From Flavilitoribacter sp020436695 (GTDB taxonomy: Bacteria > Bacteroidota > Bacteroidia > Chitinophagales > Saprospiraceae), in NCBI GenBank assembly GCA_041392665.1, contig JAWKLQ010000004.1:124001-188000 (forward strand): a stretch of DNA of 64,000 nucleotides. The letters are read 5' to 3'. This document shows, piece after piece, positions 19,128 to 27,883 of the stretch (positions are counted from its first letter, which is position 1; the number at the start of each line of letters is the position of its first letter). The notes below the pieces were generated by a model. It had not been told where the DNA came from. It saw nothing but the letters and a program-made list of their open reading frames with translations, and made no database searches. The position numbers were made by a program, and so were the translations under genes.

Positions 19128-19958
19128 TTATTTCTGTTCCACAATGTTAGTCAGCCTGCCGATGCCATCGATCTCAATGCTCACTTCGTCACCTACATTC
19201 AGGGTGAAATCACTCCCCGGCACAATGCCCGTTCCCGTCATCAGGAAGACGCCGTAAGGGAAACTGGTCTCCCGGCAAAGGAAATCTACCAGATCCTGTG
19301 GTTTTCGCTTCAGTTGTGCGAGATCTGTCTGGCCGGTGAACACCAGACTGCCGTCGCGTTTGATCTCCAGGCGGATCTGGGTGCTTGTGGGGAGCGAAGA
19401 TTCACTTACCAGGATGCACGGCCCCAAAGCCGCACTGGCGTCATAGGTTTTGGCTTGCGGTAAATACAGTGGGTTTTCCCCTTCTATGCTCCGGGAACTG
19501 ACATCGTCGCCGACCGTATAGCCGACGATCTTACCATTGGAAGTAACCAATAGCGTGAGTTCGGGTTCCGGAACATCCCAGACGGAGTCTTTCCGGATGC
19601 GGATGTTGGCGCCATGGCCGACTACCCGCGCGGCCGTGGCTTTAAAGAACAGTTCCGGTCTTTCGGCGACGTATACCCGGGCGTAGAAATCACTACCACC
19701 TGCAGCCTTGGCTTCTTCCTCTCTGCCGATCTTACTCTGAAAATAGGTGACACCGGATGCCCATACTTCCTGATTGCCGATCGGTGCCAACACATGGCCA
19801 TTGATCGAATCTTCGTAAACAGGTAGCGTTGGGAAAAGCTCGTTGCACTTTTGAAAGAGTTGATCATCATTGACAAACTCATCCCAATCGGCATGATGAA
19901 TGCGGTACTGGCCATCCTTTTCCAGAAGAATGCCAGAATGAATACGGTATATTTTCAT
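19128..19958 (-). CDS. Fumarylacetoacetate-hydrolase-family protein, probable 2-keto-3-deoxy-pentonate dehydratase
   Basis: The FAH fold is seen in the metal-binding stretch VPEPELTLLVTSNGKIVGYTVGDDVSSRSIEGENPLYLPQAKTYD (two Glu and one Asp ligand, residues about 146-190) and in the closing LMTGTGIVPGSDFTLNVGDEVSIEIDGIGRLTN. The N-terminal 100 residues, with WASGVTYFQSK and FFKATAARVVG, resemble the D-KDG/KDA dehydratase branch more than fumarylacetoacetase. It shares direction with the IlvD/Edd-family gene to its right, 284 bases away. Together they could take an aldopentonate through a 2-keto-3-deoxy acid to 2-ketoglutarate semialdehyde. The pathway is inference; the family is certain. Confidence 0.75.
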   Translation of the reverse strand: MKIYRIHSGILLEKDGQYRIHHADWDEFVNDDQLFQKCNELFPTLPVYEDSINGHVLAPIGNQEVWASGVTYFQSKIGREEEAKAAGGSDFYARVYVAERPELFFKATAARVVGHGANIRIRKDSVWDVPEPELTLLVTSNGKIVGYTVGDDVSSRSIEGENPLYLPQAKTYDASAALGPCILVSESSLPTSTQIRLEIKRDGSLVFTGQTDLAQLKRKPQDLVDFLCRETSFPYGVFLMTGTGIVPGSDFTLNVGDEVSIEIDGIGRLTNIVEQK

Positions 19959-20242
19959 TTTTTATTTGGTAATACCTATGTACAGGACAAAACTTTTCTT
20001 AATGGCTAACCCGCGCCTTTAATTCCTAAAGGACCCAGCCCGCGGGCGGATTTCCCTTCAGGGTTAGGGCGCGCGAGGGTGAAATCCTGGCAATTTTGAT
20101 TTTTTATCCTGTAAATAGTGATAATACTAAACCTGCAATTAAGCCTTGAAAGTGCGATACATGAGTGCCACCGCTACAGCGGAGCTTTCACCCACCTTGA
20201 ATGGCCTCAAAGTATTGCAACATCTCAATATCACAGGATCAA

Positions 20243-21964
20243 TTAATGATTGTCTTTGGGGACATAAGACCCGGAACCTCCCACGAGAAAATCCAGGTCC
20301 ACACCCCGGTCAGCCTGCTGTACATGCTGTACGTATAGGCTCACATATCCACGCTCCTGATGAGGCGGCGGTGGCGTCCATTCGGCGCGACGGCGCGTCA
20401 TTTCTTCCTCGGTGATATCCAGATGAAGTCGACGATTCGGTACATCCAATTCGATGTAGTCTCCATCTTTAACCAATGCCAGTGTGCCGCCAATGGCAGA
20501 CTCAGGAGCCACATGTAATACCACGGCCCCGAAGGCTGTACCACTCATCCTGCCATCCGAGATTCGGACCATATCCGTGATGCCCTGATCGATGATCTTT
20601 CGCGGCAATTCCATATTACCGACTTCGGGCATTCCCGGATAACCTTTTGGGCCGGCTCCCTGCAGCACCAGAATGGAATCGGCATCGACGTCAAGCTCCG
20701 GATCATCAATGCGTTGGTGATAATCTTCCACGCTGGAAAATACCACTGCTTTACCCCGGTGCGTCAGTAGCTTTTCAGTAGCGGCGGAAGGTTTGATCAC
20801 GGCACCCTGCTCGCAGAGATTACCGCGAAGAATGGCAATGCCGGCCTCCGCTTTCAGCGGCTGATCCATCGCAGTGATCACTTTGTTGTCGTAGCACACG
20901 GCTTTGGCATTATTATCTCCGATGCTTTGCCCGTTGACCGTAATACAGTCGTTATGAAGATACGCTTTGAGCTCGTTGATGATCACCGGCAGGCCACCTG
21001 CGTAGAAAAAGTCTTCCATCAGGTATTTGCCGGAAGGCATGAGGTTCAGCAACAGGGGGATACGGCTGCCCAGGCGATCAAAATCCTCCAGTTCGAGCGG
21101 CACGCCAACCCGTCCGGCGATGGCAAGGAGGTGCAGCACGAAATTGGTGGAACCTCCGATACCTGCATTCACAACAATGGCATTTTCGAAGGCCTCACGG
21201 GTGAGAATATCGGAGGGCTTAAGGTCTTCTTTGACCATTTCGACGATGCGCCGGCCGGACAGCCGGGCCAGTGTTCGTTTGCGGGAATCTACGGCCGGGA
21301 TAGCAGCTGCTCCGGGAAGGGTCAGGCCGAGCGATTCCACCATACAGGCCATAGTTGATGCCGTGCCCATCGTCATGCAGTGGCCGGCACTGCGGGCGGA
21401 ACAGATCTCAGCTTCCGTAAGATCTTCATCCGAATATACTTTATGGTGCTTGTTTTCTTTAATCCGCCATACAAAAGTACCGGAACCGATGGTCTCATCC
21501 CGGAAACGGCCGTTGAGCATGGGCCCGCCGGGGACTACGATGGTTGGAAGGTTGACACTGCAGGCGCCCATTACGGTAGAAGGAGTGGTTTTATCGCAAC
21601 CGGTTAATAATACGACACCATCCAGTGGGTTGGCACGGATCGATTCTTCAGTATCCATGCTCGTCAGGTTGCGGTAGAGCATCGTTGTGGGACGCATCAG
21701 GGTTTCGCCCAAAGACATTACCGGAAATTCCACCGGTACACCTCCCGCTTCCAGCACTCCCTTTTTTACCTGTTCGGCAAAATCGCGAAAATGTGCGTTA
21801 CAGGGAGTTAATTCCGACCAGGTATTGCAAATACCGATCACTGGGCGTCCCTCAAAAAAGTCATTGGGATGCCCTTGATTGCGTAACCAGGAGCGGTAGA
21901 TAAAGCCCATTTTACCTTCCCGGCCAAACCATTCCTGGCTACGCAATTTCTTTTCTTCACTCAT
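20243..21964 (-). CDS. IlvD/Edd-family sugar-acid dehydratase
   Basis: A 573-residue iron-sulfur dehydratase. The cluster cysteines are in CNTWSELTPCN (residues about 46-56), LLTGCDKTTPS and SARSAGHCMTMGTASTM. The opening LRSQEWFGREGKMGFIYRSWLRNQGHPNDFFEGRPVIGICNTWSELTPCN fits L-arabonate/D-xylonate-type dehydratases better than dihydroxyacid dehydratase, as does its isolation from branched-chain amino acid genes. It would dehydrate an aldonic acid to a 2-keto-3-deoxy acid. The FAH-family gene downstream on the same strand supports that. The 284-base gap between them contains no gene; I saw only GC-rich imperfect repeats near 20000-20090. Confidence 0.82.
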   Translation of the reverse strand: MSEEKKLRSQEWFGREGKMGFIYRSWLRNQGHPNDFFEGRPVIGICNTWSELTPCNAHFRDFAEQVKKGVLEAGGVPVEFPVMSLGETLMRPTTMLYRNLTSMDTEESIRANPLDGVVLLTGCDKTTPSTVMGACSVNLPTIVVPGGPMLNGRFRDETIGSGTFVWRIKENKHHKVYSDEDLTEAEICSARSAGHCMTMGTASTMACMVESLGLTLPGAAAIPAVDSRKRTLARLSGRRIVEMVKEDLKPSDILTREAFENAIVVNAGIGGSTNFVLHLLAIAGRVGVPLELEDFDRLGSRIPLLLNLMPSGKYLMEDFFYAGGLPVIINELKAYLHNDCITVNGQSIGDNNAKAVCYDNKVITAMDQPLKAEAGIAILRGNLCEQGAVIKPSAATEKLLTHRGKAVVFSSVEDYHQRIDDPELDVDADSILVLQGAGPKGYPGMPEVGNMELPRKIIDQGITDMVRISDGRMSGTAFGAVVLHVAPESAIGGTLALVKDGDYIELDVPNRRLHLDITEEEMTRRRAEWTPPPPHQERGYVSLYVQHVQQADRGVDLDFLVGGSGSYVPKDNH

Positions 21965-22141
21965 TTAAGTTGGTTTTTGTATTCGTTAAAATCGAGGCCT
22001 TAAGATAAGGAAAAATGGATGAGCTGGTATAAAAATACAGCGAACATGAAACGGAAAACAGCAGTTTCATAATAAAGGATGATCGACCACGCTGGCCTGT
22101 TGCCATTCGGATCAAATCACCTCAAATCCAAATTACTCAAC

Positions 22142-22672
22142 ATGAAAAAGCTCCCTTTACTACTCACGCTGTTTTTCCTGATCTTTTTGGGCATCTCTGC
22201 CGTATCGGTTAGCGGTAATGATACTGATAAGCAGGCCGTCACCCGTGCATCTACACAACTTATGGATCAACTGACCGACGAATTACAATACCTGGTCGAG
22301 ATATCCGATGCCCTGGCGTCGAGAGTGTACGAAAAACCTTTTATCGAACTGGCAGGTGATATCGCTCAAACTGCTCAAAACCAGAACCGTAAGTTGTGCC
22401 GGCTGGTCATTGCCCGAAGTATGCCCATCAAGCAGGAGCTCAGCGATGCTCAACGGAAGAAACTGGTCTCCATGATGACCTTACGTGGTAGCTCCCTGCT
22501 TCAGAATGCTGATCAGTTACTGAATGAGCAGTTTAATCGGATCGATACACTGATCAGTCAATACCAGAATAATATCGATGATCGTGAGATCCGTTTTTTC
22601 CTGAACGAAATGACCGAAGCCAACCAGGATCTGAAGCATAAGATCGAGATACTGAGAAAAGGTGGTGCCTAA
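22142..22672 (+). CDS. Secreted helical protein of unknown function
   Basis: A 176-residue protein with a clear signal peptide (MKKLPLLLTLFFLIFLGISA, cleaved near VSVSG). The mature part is almost entirely helical and charged, with heptad-like spacing (LMDQLTDELQYLVEISDALASRVY; DADQLLNEQFNRIDTLISQYQNN; LNEMTEANQDLKHKIEILRKGG), suggesting coiled coils in the periplasm. I do not recognise a family. I chose ATG 22142; the frame is open to 22079 but the extra residues precede the signal peptide. A MITE sits 20 bases after the stop. Confidence 0.6.
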   Translation: MKKLPLLLTLFFLIFLGISAVSVSGNDTDKQAVTRASTQLMDQLTDELQYLVEISDALASRVYEKPFIELAGDIAQTAQNQNRKLCRLVIARSMPIKQELSDAQRKKLVSMMTLRGSSLLQNADQLLNEQFNRIDTLISQYQNNIDDREIRFFLNEMTEANQDLKHKIEILRKGGA

Positions 22673-22691
22673 AGTAAATTACATATCGCCA

Positions 22692-22824
22692 GTGTGTATC
22701 CCAAATTGCACAAGTTAGACCAGCCGGATTGGATAAATCCGGCTGGACGCGCCGCCAACTTGACGGATTTATCCAATCCGTCAAGTTTTTCAAGGCTATG
22801 TGCCGTGCAATTTGGGATACACAC
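22692..22824. mobile_element. 133-bp MITE with 20-bp terminal inverted repeats and 8-bp target duplication
   Basis: The ends are a perfect 20-bp inverted repeat: GTGTGTATCCCAAATTGCAC at 22692-22711 and its complement at 22805-22824. The 8-mer TATCGCCA stands immediately outside on both sides (22684-22691 and 22825-22832) as a direct repeat, the expected target-site duplication. Inside are two strong hairpins: 22720-22746 (11-bp stem) and 22757-22787 (13-bp stem). Their cores are inverse copies of each other (GGATTGGATAAATCC and GGATTTATCCAATCC). There is no reading frame. This is a non-autonomous element that an unlinked transposase must move. Confidence 0.88.
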
Positions 22825-23000
22825 TATCGCCATCCCATTCAACCAATCTGCGGGAAAAATTGTACATTAGAAAGCTGTAATAATTAGATAGTGGGATTTA
22901 GGGACGATGGGAAGTTTGGAGTCTTCCGGGTTCTTATTGTCTTTAGATCCAGGTCTCAGATCGTAGTTAAAACTGAATTGAAAATTTAGAACATTTGTAC

Positions 23001-23480
23001 ATGCAACTGCCTGCTACACTTCCCGATACGACCCGCGTTTGGATCTATCAGTCGAATAAACCGATTCCGGATCAGGACGTACCCGGAGTCCGTCAGAAAA
23101 TACGTCAATTTGCCGATAGGTGGGTCAGCCATAACCAGGCCCTGCATTCATTCGGTGATCTCTGGCATAACCGCTTTGTGATCCTGATGGTAGATGAAAG
23201 CCAGGCCGGGGCCAGTGGTTGTTCCATTGATTCCTCCGTTCATTTTCTTAAAACGCTCCAGGCTGAATATGGCATCGATCTGTTCGATCGCATGGTCTTT
23301 TCGTTTAAACAGGATGGGGAAGTGCGGAGCCTCAATCGTGAGGAATTTTCTCGTTGGTACCAGGAAGGAAGGATCACGGATGATACGCTGGTATTTGATA
23401 CCCTGGTCAACACCAAAAAAGATCTGGAAAACGATTGGGTCAAGCCTTTAAGTAAGAGCTGGCACAAGAGAATGGTGTAG
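23001..23480 (+). CDS. Conserved Bacteroidota protein often labelled 'ABC transporter ATPase'
   Basis: A 159-residue protein whose body, WIYQSNKPIPDQDVPGVRQKIRQFADRWVSHNQALHSFGDLWHNRFVILMVDESQAGASGCSIDSSVHFLKTL, is a widespread Bacteroidota family. Databases often call it an ABC transporter ATPase, but no Walker A, Walker B or ABC signature is present, so that name is not supported. The conserved pieces are RF(V/I)IL.VDESQAGASGCSID and the C-terminal DW..PL..SWHKR. No signal peptide. Start at ATG 23001; an in-frame TTG lies two codons earlier. Confidence 0.75.
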   Translation: MQLPATLPDTTRVWIYQSNKPIPDQDVPGVRQKIRQFADRWVSHNQALHSFGDLWHNRFVILMVDESQAGASGCSIDSSVHFLKTLQAEYGIDLFDRMVFSFKQDGEVRSLNREEFSRWYQEGRITDDTLVFDTLVNTKKDLENDWVKPLSKSWHKRMV

Positions 23481-23670
23481 ATAGGATAGATAGAGGAGGC
23501 CGTTAAATGCCCGGCTTTAATCCCTGAAAGTGGTCGGTTAGTCAGAAATTCGTGTCTGGTCTGTAAATTGATAGTAGTTTGTTGTTTTTGCTAAGCTGTT
23601 GTTTATTGAACAGTTGACACAGGTACACGATTTCTGAAAGATCAGACTATTCCGGACACAGTAAAAAAGT

Positions 23671-24141
23671 ATGATTATGATCGGTAAGGTTAAAAAATGG
23701 CTGGGAATTGAAGGCGTAAAACTTGAATTGGAACTTCCCGAAGAAGTAAAAAAGAAGGACGGCGTCGTTTATGGTAAGCTGCGCTTTCAGTCACTTAATT
23801 TACAGACCGTAACCGGTATTAAGGTTGTACTGATCGAACGGTATTCCCGGGGTAGAGGAAAAGAAAAACTGATCGATGAATACGAACTGGGGCGTCGCCA
23901 TATGGATATCCAATTCGAAGTACCTCCTGAGGAAGTTGTAGAAGTGGATTTTTCGCTTCCTTTTGAAATGATAAAATCGGAGGTAGATGAATTCGGCGAC
24001 CGGAATTTTGTTTTTAAAGGGATAGCCAATGCAGCGCGACTTATTCGTTCGGCCAAGTCCGACTATCGCATCGAAGCGGAGGCATCCGTAAAGGGTGTTG
24101 CGCTCAATCCTTTCGATAAAGCCGCGCTCAATTTGACCTGA
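23671..24141 (+). CDS. Spo0M/arrestin-like protein
   Basis: A 156-residue beta-rich protein: GKVKKWLGIEGVKLELELPEEVKKKDGVVYGKLRFQSLNLQTVTGIKVVLIERYSRGRGKEKLIDEYELGR, then EVPPEEVVEVDFSLPFEM. This matches the N-terminal arrestin-like half of Spo0M-type (sporulation-control) proteins, where an added-on beta-sandwich starts with a short amphipathic helix. Here only one half is present, so it is shorter than Bacillus Spo0M. The organism type does not sporulate, so a stress or scaffold role is more likely. It ends 4 bases from the convergent ffh gene. Confidence 0.65.
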   Translation: MIMIGKVKKWLGIEGVKLELELPEEVKKKDGVVYGKLRFQSLNLQTVTGIKVVLIERYSRGRGKEKLIDEYELGRRHMDIQFEVPPEEVVEVDFSLPFEMIKSEVDEFGDRNFVFKGIANAARLIRSAKSDYRIEAEASVKGVALNPFDKAALNLT

Positions 24142-24145
24142 TCGA

Positions 24146-25513
24146 TTACCGCTTTTTCCGGTACCCGCGTTTGGCTGCTCCACCGCCGCCGCCACCCGGG
24201 GCCATCATGCCGCCCATTCCAGGTGTTTTCGACATTTTGTGCATGAACTTCCGCATTTGATCAAACTGCTTAATGAAACGGTTGATATCGTCAATCGTTT
24301 GACCACAGCCGAGAGCGATCCTCTTTTTGCGGCTCATATTCAATACTTCCGGATTTTCCCGTTCGTGAGGCGTCATCGACTGAATAATGGCCTCCACCCG
24401 GTTGAGTGCCTTATCGTCGATATCAAGATCGCGGGTAAGCTTATTCATACCCGGGATCATCTTCATCAGGCTTTTCAGATCACCCATTTTGCGGATCTGA
24501 TAGATCTGGCTGAGAAAATCGTTGAAATCAAGTTTGTTGCGCTTGATCTTTTTTTCCAGCCTTTTGGCTTCTTCTTCGTCGAACTGTTCCTGCGCTTTCT
24601 CCACAAAAGAAATGATATCCCCCATACCGAGGATCCGCTGGGCCATACGATCCGGATAGAAGATATCCAGTGTATCCATCTGTTCGCCGGCACTGATGAA
24701 CTTGATGGGCTTGCCCACGGTGTATTTCACCGAAAGCGCCGCACCGCCACGGGTGTCACCGTCCAGTTTGGTCAGTACTACACCGTCGTAATTGATCACA
24801 TCGTTGAAAGTCTTCGCGGTATTGACCGCATCCTGACCAGTCATGGAATCGACCACAAAAAGCGTCTCATTGGGTTGGATCGCTTCTTTGATATTGGCGA
24901 TCTCTTTCATCATGGCTTCGTCGATCGAAAGACGACCGGCCGTATCCACGATCACCACATCCCGTCCGGTTTCCTGTGCATGCGCAATAGACATGAGCGC
25001 AATCTCTACCGGATTCTTATTTTCCGGGTCTTTGTAAACCGGCACGCCGATCTGCTCTCCCAATACCGTGATCTGGTCGATGGCCGCCGGACGATAAACG
25101 TCACAGGCTACCAGCAGCGGTTTTTTCTTGCGCTTATCTTTAAGGAAGTGAGCCAGTTTTCCGGAAAAAGTTGTTTTACCGGAACCCTGCAGACCGGCAA
25201 TGAGAATGACCGTAGGAGTACCACTGAGATTGATGCCGGCTGCCTGACCGCCCATCAGTTCCACGAGTTCGTCCATGACGATCTTGACCATCAGCTCTCC
25301 GGGCTTAACTGCTTTCAGCACATTTTCCTGGCCGAGTGCCTTGTCCTTGATCTTATCCGTGAACTCTTTGGCGATCTTATAGTTGACGTCCGCGGCTACC
25401 AAAGCCCGGCGGATTTCCTTTACAGAATGAGCTATATTGATCTCAGTAAGCTTGCTTTCGCCTTTTAAAGTTTTAAAGGCACCCTCTAAACGATCACTTA
25501 AACTTTCAAACAT
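24146..25513 (-). CDS. ffh: Signal recognition particle protein Ffh
   Basis: The SRP GTPase that binds signal sequences and 4.5S RNA. The NG domain shows GLQGSGKTTFSGKLAHFL (G1), DVYRPAAIDQ, DTAGRLSIDEAMM (G3) and TKLDGDTRGGAALS (G4/G5 region). The C-terminal M domain carries KMIPGMNKLTRDLDIDDKALNRVEAIIQSMTPHERENPEVLNMSRKKRIALGCGQTIDDINRFIKQF, which is the SRP RNA-binding part, then a Met-Gly-rich tail ending in a basic stretch. At 455 residues it is of standard size. Confidence 0.97.
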   Translation of the reverse strand: MFESLSDRLEGAFKTLKGESKLTEINIAHSVKEIRRALVAADVNYKIAKEFTDKIKDKALGQENVLKAVKPGELMVKIVMDELVELMGGQAAGINLSGTPTVILIAGLQGSGKTTFSGKLAHFLKDKRKKKPLLVACDVYRPAAIDQITVLGEQIGVPVYKDPENKNPVEIALMSIAHAQETGRDVVIVDTAGRLSIDEAMMKEIANIKEAIQPNETLFVVDSMTGQDAVNTAKTFNDVINYDGVVLTKLDGDTRGGAALSVKYTVGKPIKFISAGEQMDTLDIFYPDRMAQRILGMGDIISFVEKAQEQFDEEEAKRLEKKIKRNKLDFNDFLSQIYQIRKMGDLKSLMKMIPGMNKLTRDLDIDDKALNRVEAIIQSMTPHERENPEVLNMSRKKRIALGCGQTIDDINRFIKQFDQMRKFMHKMSKTPGMGGMMAPGGGGGGAAKRGYRKKR

Positions 25514-25823
25514 GGAAAATCAAAATTTTTTTCTATATTGCTGCCGGCTCCGCAGCAGTTGGATTCGGTCGCAAATATATATATAAATAGTGGAAAAGCT
25601 ATTTTGTTTTCTCAATACCCAACACAGTGCTCCGCAAAATCTACTTATCGGCCGAACGAATGGAAAATGTAGAGGAACGAATGCCGAATTTCCCGATCTG
25701 TAGGACATCCGACAGTAGCTCCATAGTTTAAGGTTTGACAGTTCTTTTTCCTTCGCGCATCTGTGGCCATCCGATCTTGACGAGTAACTTCTTTTATTTT
25801 CATATAACAAACAATACAGATAT
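25514..25823. other. Divergent intergenic region upstream of ffh and ompA-like genes
   Basis: These 310 bases should hold the promoters of ffh (leftward) and the OmpA-like gene (rightward). There is an AT-alternating stretch at about 25577-25590. I see no convincing gene, repeat or RNA structure. Confidence 0.4.
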
Positions 25824-26696
25824 ATGTCTGCACCAAGAAATGCAATATTGTGGTTGGTGTTGTGGTTGATCTGGACCATATTGGCATATCCCATGTGTTT
25901 GAAAAAATGCTGCACGGACGATATGGCAGCAGAAGACACGATGGGAGTCGTCGAAGATCGGGGGGATACAACAACAATGGCAGATGCTACGCCGGAAGCT
26001 GCAATGTCGGCACGGTACCCCATTGATTTTGAATGGAGTATTGCCACACCGAGCACCAATGAGGGCTTCGCCGATCGCAAGAGCGGTATTCTGGCCGGTC
26101 AGAGCGACAATAATGTACTGGAGATCACCGGGCTCTATTACGAAGGCGAGGAAAAGCCGGCTGATTTTGAGAACATGGGGCTTGCCCGGGCTGCGTTCAC
26201 CAAAGATCTTGTCGCACCGGATCTGCCCGATGACCGGGTGAATCTCCGTTCTCGTCTGGTAGCAGAAAAGGAAGGTGTGCGGGAAGGCTACTTCGAGGCG
26301 GTTGAATTCGACTGGATCCAAATGGAGGAAAAGGCGGCGGCTACCGTAGAAGAACTCGACGACCGTAAGATCATTCGTTTTCCATTCAATTCCACGGAAA
26401 AAGACTATGACCCGAGTGTGGATGAATATCTTGACAAACTTGCTGCACACTTAAAGCAGAGTGGAGAAAAAGTGCGTCTGGTCGGCCACACAGATAATGT
26501 CGGAGGGGATGATTCGAATGTGGTGCTTTCTGACCGCAGGGCCAAGCAGATCCGCGATATTCTGCGGAACAAGGGCGTTAGCCGGGATCAGATCATCACC
26601 GAAGCTAAAGGTGAGACACAGCCGGTTGCCGGTAATGATACCGAAGAAGGTCGTCATGATAATCGTCGGGTTGAGATCTTTTTGATCCAAAATTAA
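25824..26696 (+). CDS. OmpA-family envelope protein with unusual N-terminal half
   Basis: The C-terminal 110 residues form a standard OmpA-like peptidoglycan-binding domain: RFPFNSTEKDYDPSVDEYLDKLAAHLKQSGEKVRLVGHTDNVGGDDSNVVLSDRRAKQIRDILRNKGVSRDQIITEAKGETQPVAGNDTEEGRHDNRRVEI, with the Asp of TDN and the Arg pair of DNRRVE that bind diaminopimelate. The N-terminus (ILWLVLWLIWTILAYPMCL) is a hydrophobic anchor without a clear cleavage site, followed by CLKKCC and a segment of about 130 residues that I do not recognise (ARYPIDFEWSIATPSTNEGFADRKSGIL). It probably tethers the cell wall to the inner membrane, in series with the helix-hairpin-helix gene 72 bases downstream. Confidence 0.85.
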   Translation: MSAPRNAILWLVLWLIWTILAYPMCLKKCCTDDMAAEDTMGVVEDRGDTTTMADATPEAAMSARYPIDFEWSIATPSTNEGFADRKSGILAGQSDNNVLEITGLYYEGEEKPADFENMGLARAAFTKDLVAPDLPDDRVNLRSRLVAEKEGVREGYFEAVEFDWIQMEEKAAATVEELDDRKIIRFPFNSTEKDYDPSVDEYLDKLAAHLKQSGEKVRLVGHTDNVGGDDSNVVLSDRRAKQIRDILRNKGVSRDQIITEAKGETQPVAGNDTEEGRHDNRRVEIFLIQN

Positions 26697-26768
26697 ATGG
26701 GTGAGCTTTCGTATCCGATAAGACCGGGGATGGTTCATTCTTTTACGCCAATTTAAAATTCTCAAAAA

Positions 26769-27752
26769 ATGCAATTTGATATCATATTTCTGGATACACT
26801 TTGGGGCTTGCCCTGCTGGTTGTTGTGGCTGCTGGCTTCTCTGCTTTCTGGCTTTTTAGGTTATATGATCGGGAGAGCACAATATAAGCCCTGCTGTGAC
26901 CGAGTGGCGGAAGCCGAAGCTGAAGCTAAGAAATTACACGCCGGTATCACGGACTGGGAAGCTAAATACCGGGAGCTTCAATATAAGTTCGATGAACTGG
27001 ATAAATCAAATACTTCACTGCGGGCCTCACTTAACCATTGTGAAGCCGATAAGGCGGCTTTGAGTGCCAAGCTGAGCCGGGCAGAAGAAGCTTCCAAAAA
27101 TGTTGCTGCTGTTCCACTTGGGTTTGCCGGGGGCAGTGGTGGCGGAACAAAAGATTATGTCGCGCTGGTCGGGCAGGACAACCTGCAGATCATAGAAGGT
27201 ATCGGACCTAAGATCGAGCAGTTGCTGAAAAATGCAGGTTACACTTCCTGGACTGCTTTGGCCGTAGCTGATTACGATGACCTGAAGAAAGTACTGGATG
27301 AAGCCGGTCCCCGTTACCGCATCCACGACCCTAAATCCTGGCCGGAGCAGGCCAAACTGGCGGCTGAAGGCAAGTGGGATGAACTGATCCACTATCAGAA
27401 ATTCCTGGATGCAGGAAGAGAGAATACGGGCGATTTTGAAAGCGATTCCAAACTGGAAAAACTGATCGCCAAAAAACTGGGCTATTCTTCCGATCCGAAT
27501 GATCTGAAGATCGTGGAAGGCATCGGGCCGAAAATTGAAGGCCTGCTCCATGACGCCGGCATCAAAACCTGGGCCGATCTGGCCGCTACTTCCGTGGATC
27601 GCCTTAAGGAGATCCTCGGCGATGCGGGCGAGCGTTACCGTCTGGCCGATCCGACTACCTGGCCGAAACAGGCCGAACTGGCAGCCGCAGGTAAGTGGGA
27701 TGAACTGAAGGAATATCAGGATTTCCTGAATGGTGGTAAAGATCCCGCCTGA
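26769..27752 (+). CDS. Membrane-anchored coiled-coil protein with two helix-hairpin-helix domains
   Basis: Domain order: a membrane helix (LPCWLLWLLASLLSGFLGYMIG, about residues 13-34), a coiled coil at about 45-110 (AEAEAEAKKLHAGITDWEAKYRELQYKFDELD), a Gly-rich linker, and two copies of a roughly 90-residue unit. Each unit starts with a helix-hairpin-helix motif: NLQIIEGIGPKIEQLLKNAGYTSW and DLKIVEGIGPKIEGLLHDAGIKTW. It then has DDLKKVLDEAGPRYRIHDPKSWPEQAKLAAEGKWDEL or its near copy. IEGIGPKIE is the classic HhH loop for DNA or for protein contacts. It lies just after the OmpA-like gene and ends at a terminator. Confidence 0.75.
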   Translation: MQFDIIFLDTLWGLPCWLLWLLASLLSGFLGYMIGRAQYKPCCDRVAEAEAEAKKLHAGITDWEAKYRELQYKFDELDKSNTSLRASLNHCEADKAALSAKLSRAEEASKNVAAVPLGFAGGSGGGTKDYVALVGQDNLQIIEGIGPKIEQLLKNAGYTSWTALAVADYDDLKKVLDEAGPRYRIHDPKSWPEQAKLAAEGKWDELIHYQKFLDAGRENTGDFESDSKLEKLIAKKLGYSSDPNDLKIVEGIGPKIEGLLHDAGIKTWADLAATSVDRLKEILGDAGERYRLADPTTWPKQAELAAAGKWDELKEYQDFLNGGKDPA

Positions 27753-27789
27753 TCGGGTTTACCTCCCTACAAACTGATGGCATAACAGG

Positions 27790-27826
27790 AACACCTGCCT
27801 CTTGTAGAAAGGGGCAGGTGTTTGTT
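27790..27826 (+). terminator. Intrinsic terminator
   Basis: AACACCTGCC (27790-27799) pairs with GGCAGGTGTT (27813-27822), a 10-bp perfect stem with a 13-base loop, followed by TTTGTTATT. It ends the OmpA-like/HhH transcription unit, 37 bases after the stop codon. Confidence 0.8.
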
Positions 27827-27883
27827 ATTAGCGCAGCATGAATATGTTTATCTTTAACCGACTCACTCACAAAATGAAATCAT

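Noticed and set aside
20000..20095. GC-rich imperfect repeats (CCCGCG, GGGCGCGCG) and weak likeness to 23503-23535
   Set aside because: Alignment between the two places is below about 70% and has no clear ends, so a repeat family cannot be supported from this window.
22995..23480. 'ABC transporter ATPase' as a functional name
   Set aside because: No Walker A, Walker B or ABC signature in the 159 residues; the name is a database artefact for this family.
24239..25468. 409-codon frame on the plus strand
   Set aside because: Exact shadow of ffh on the opposite strand; codon and residue composition (many His, Phe, Arg) is not protein-like.
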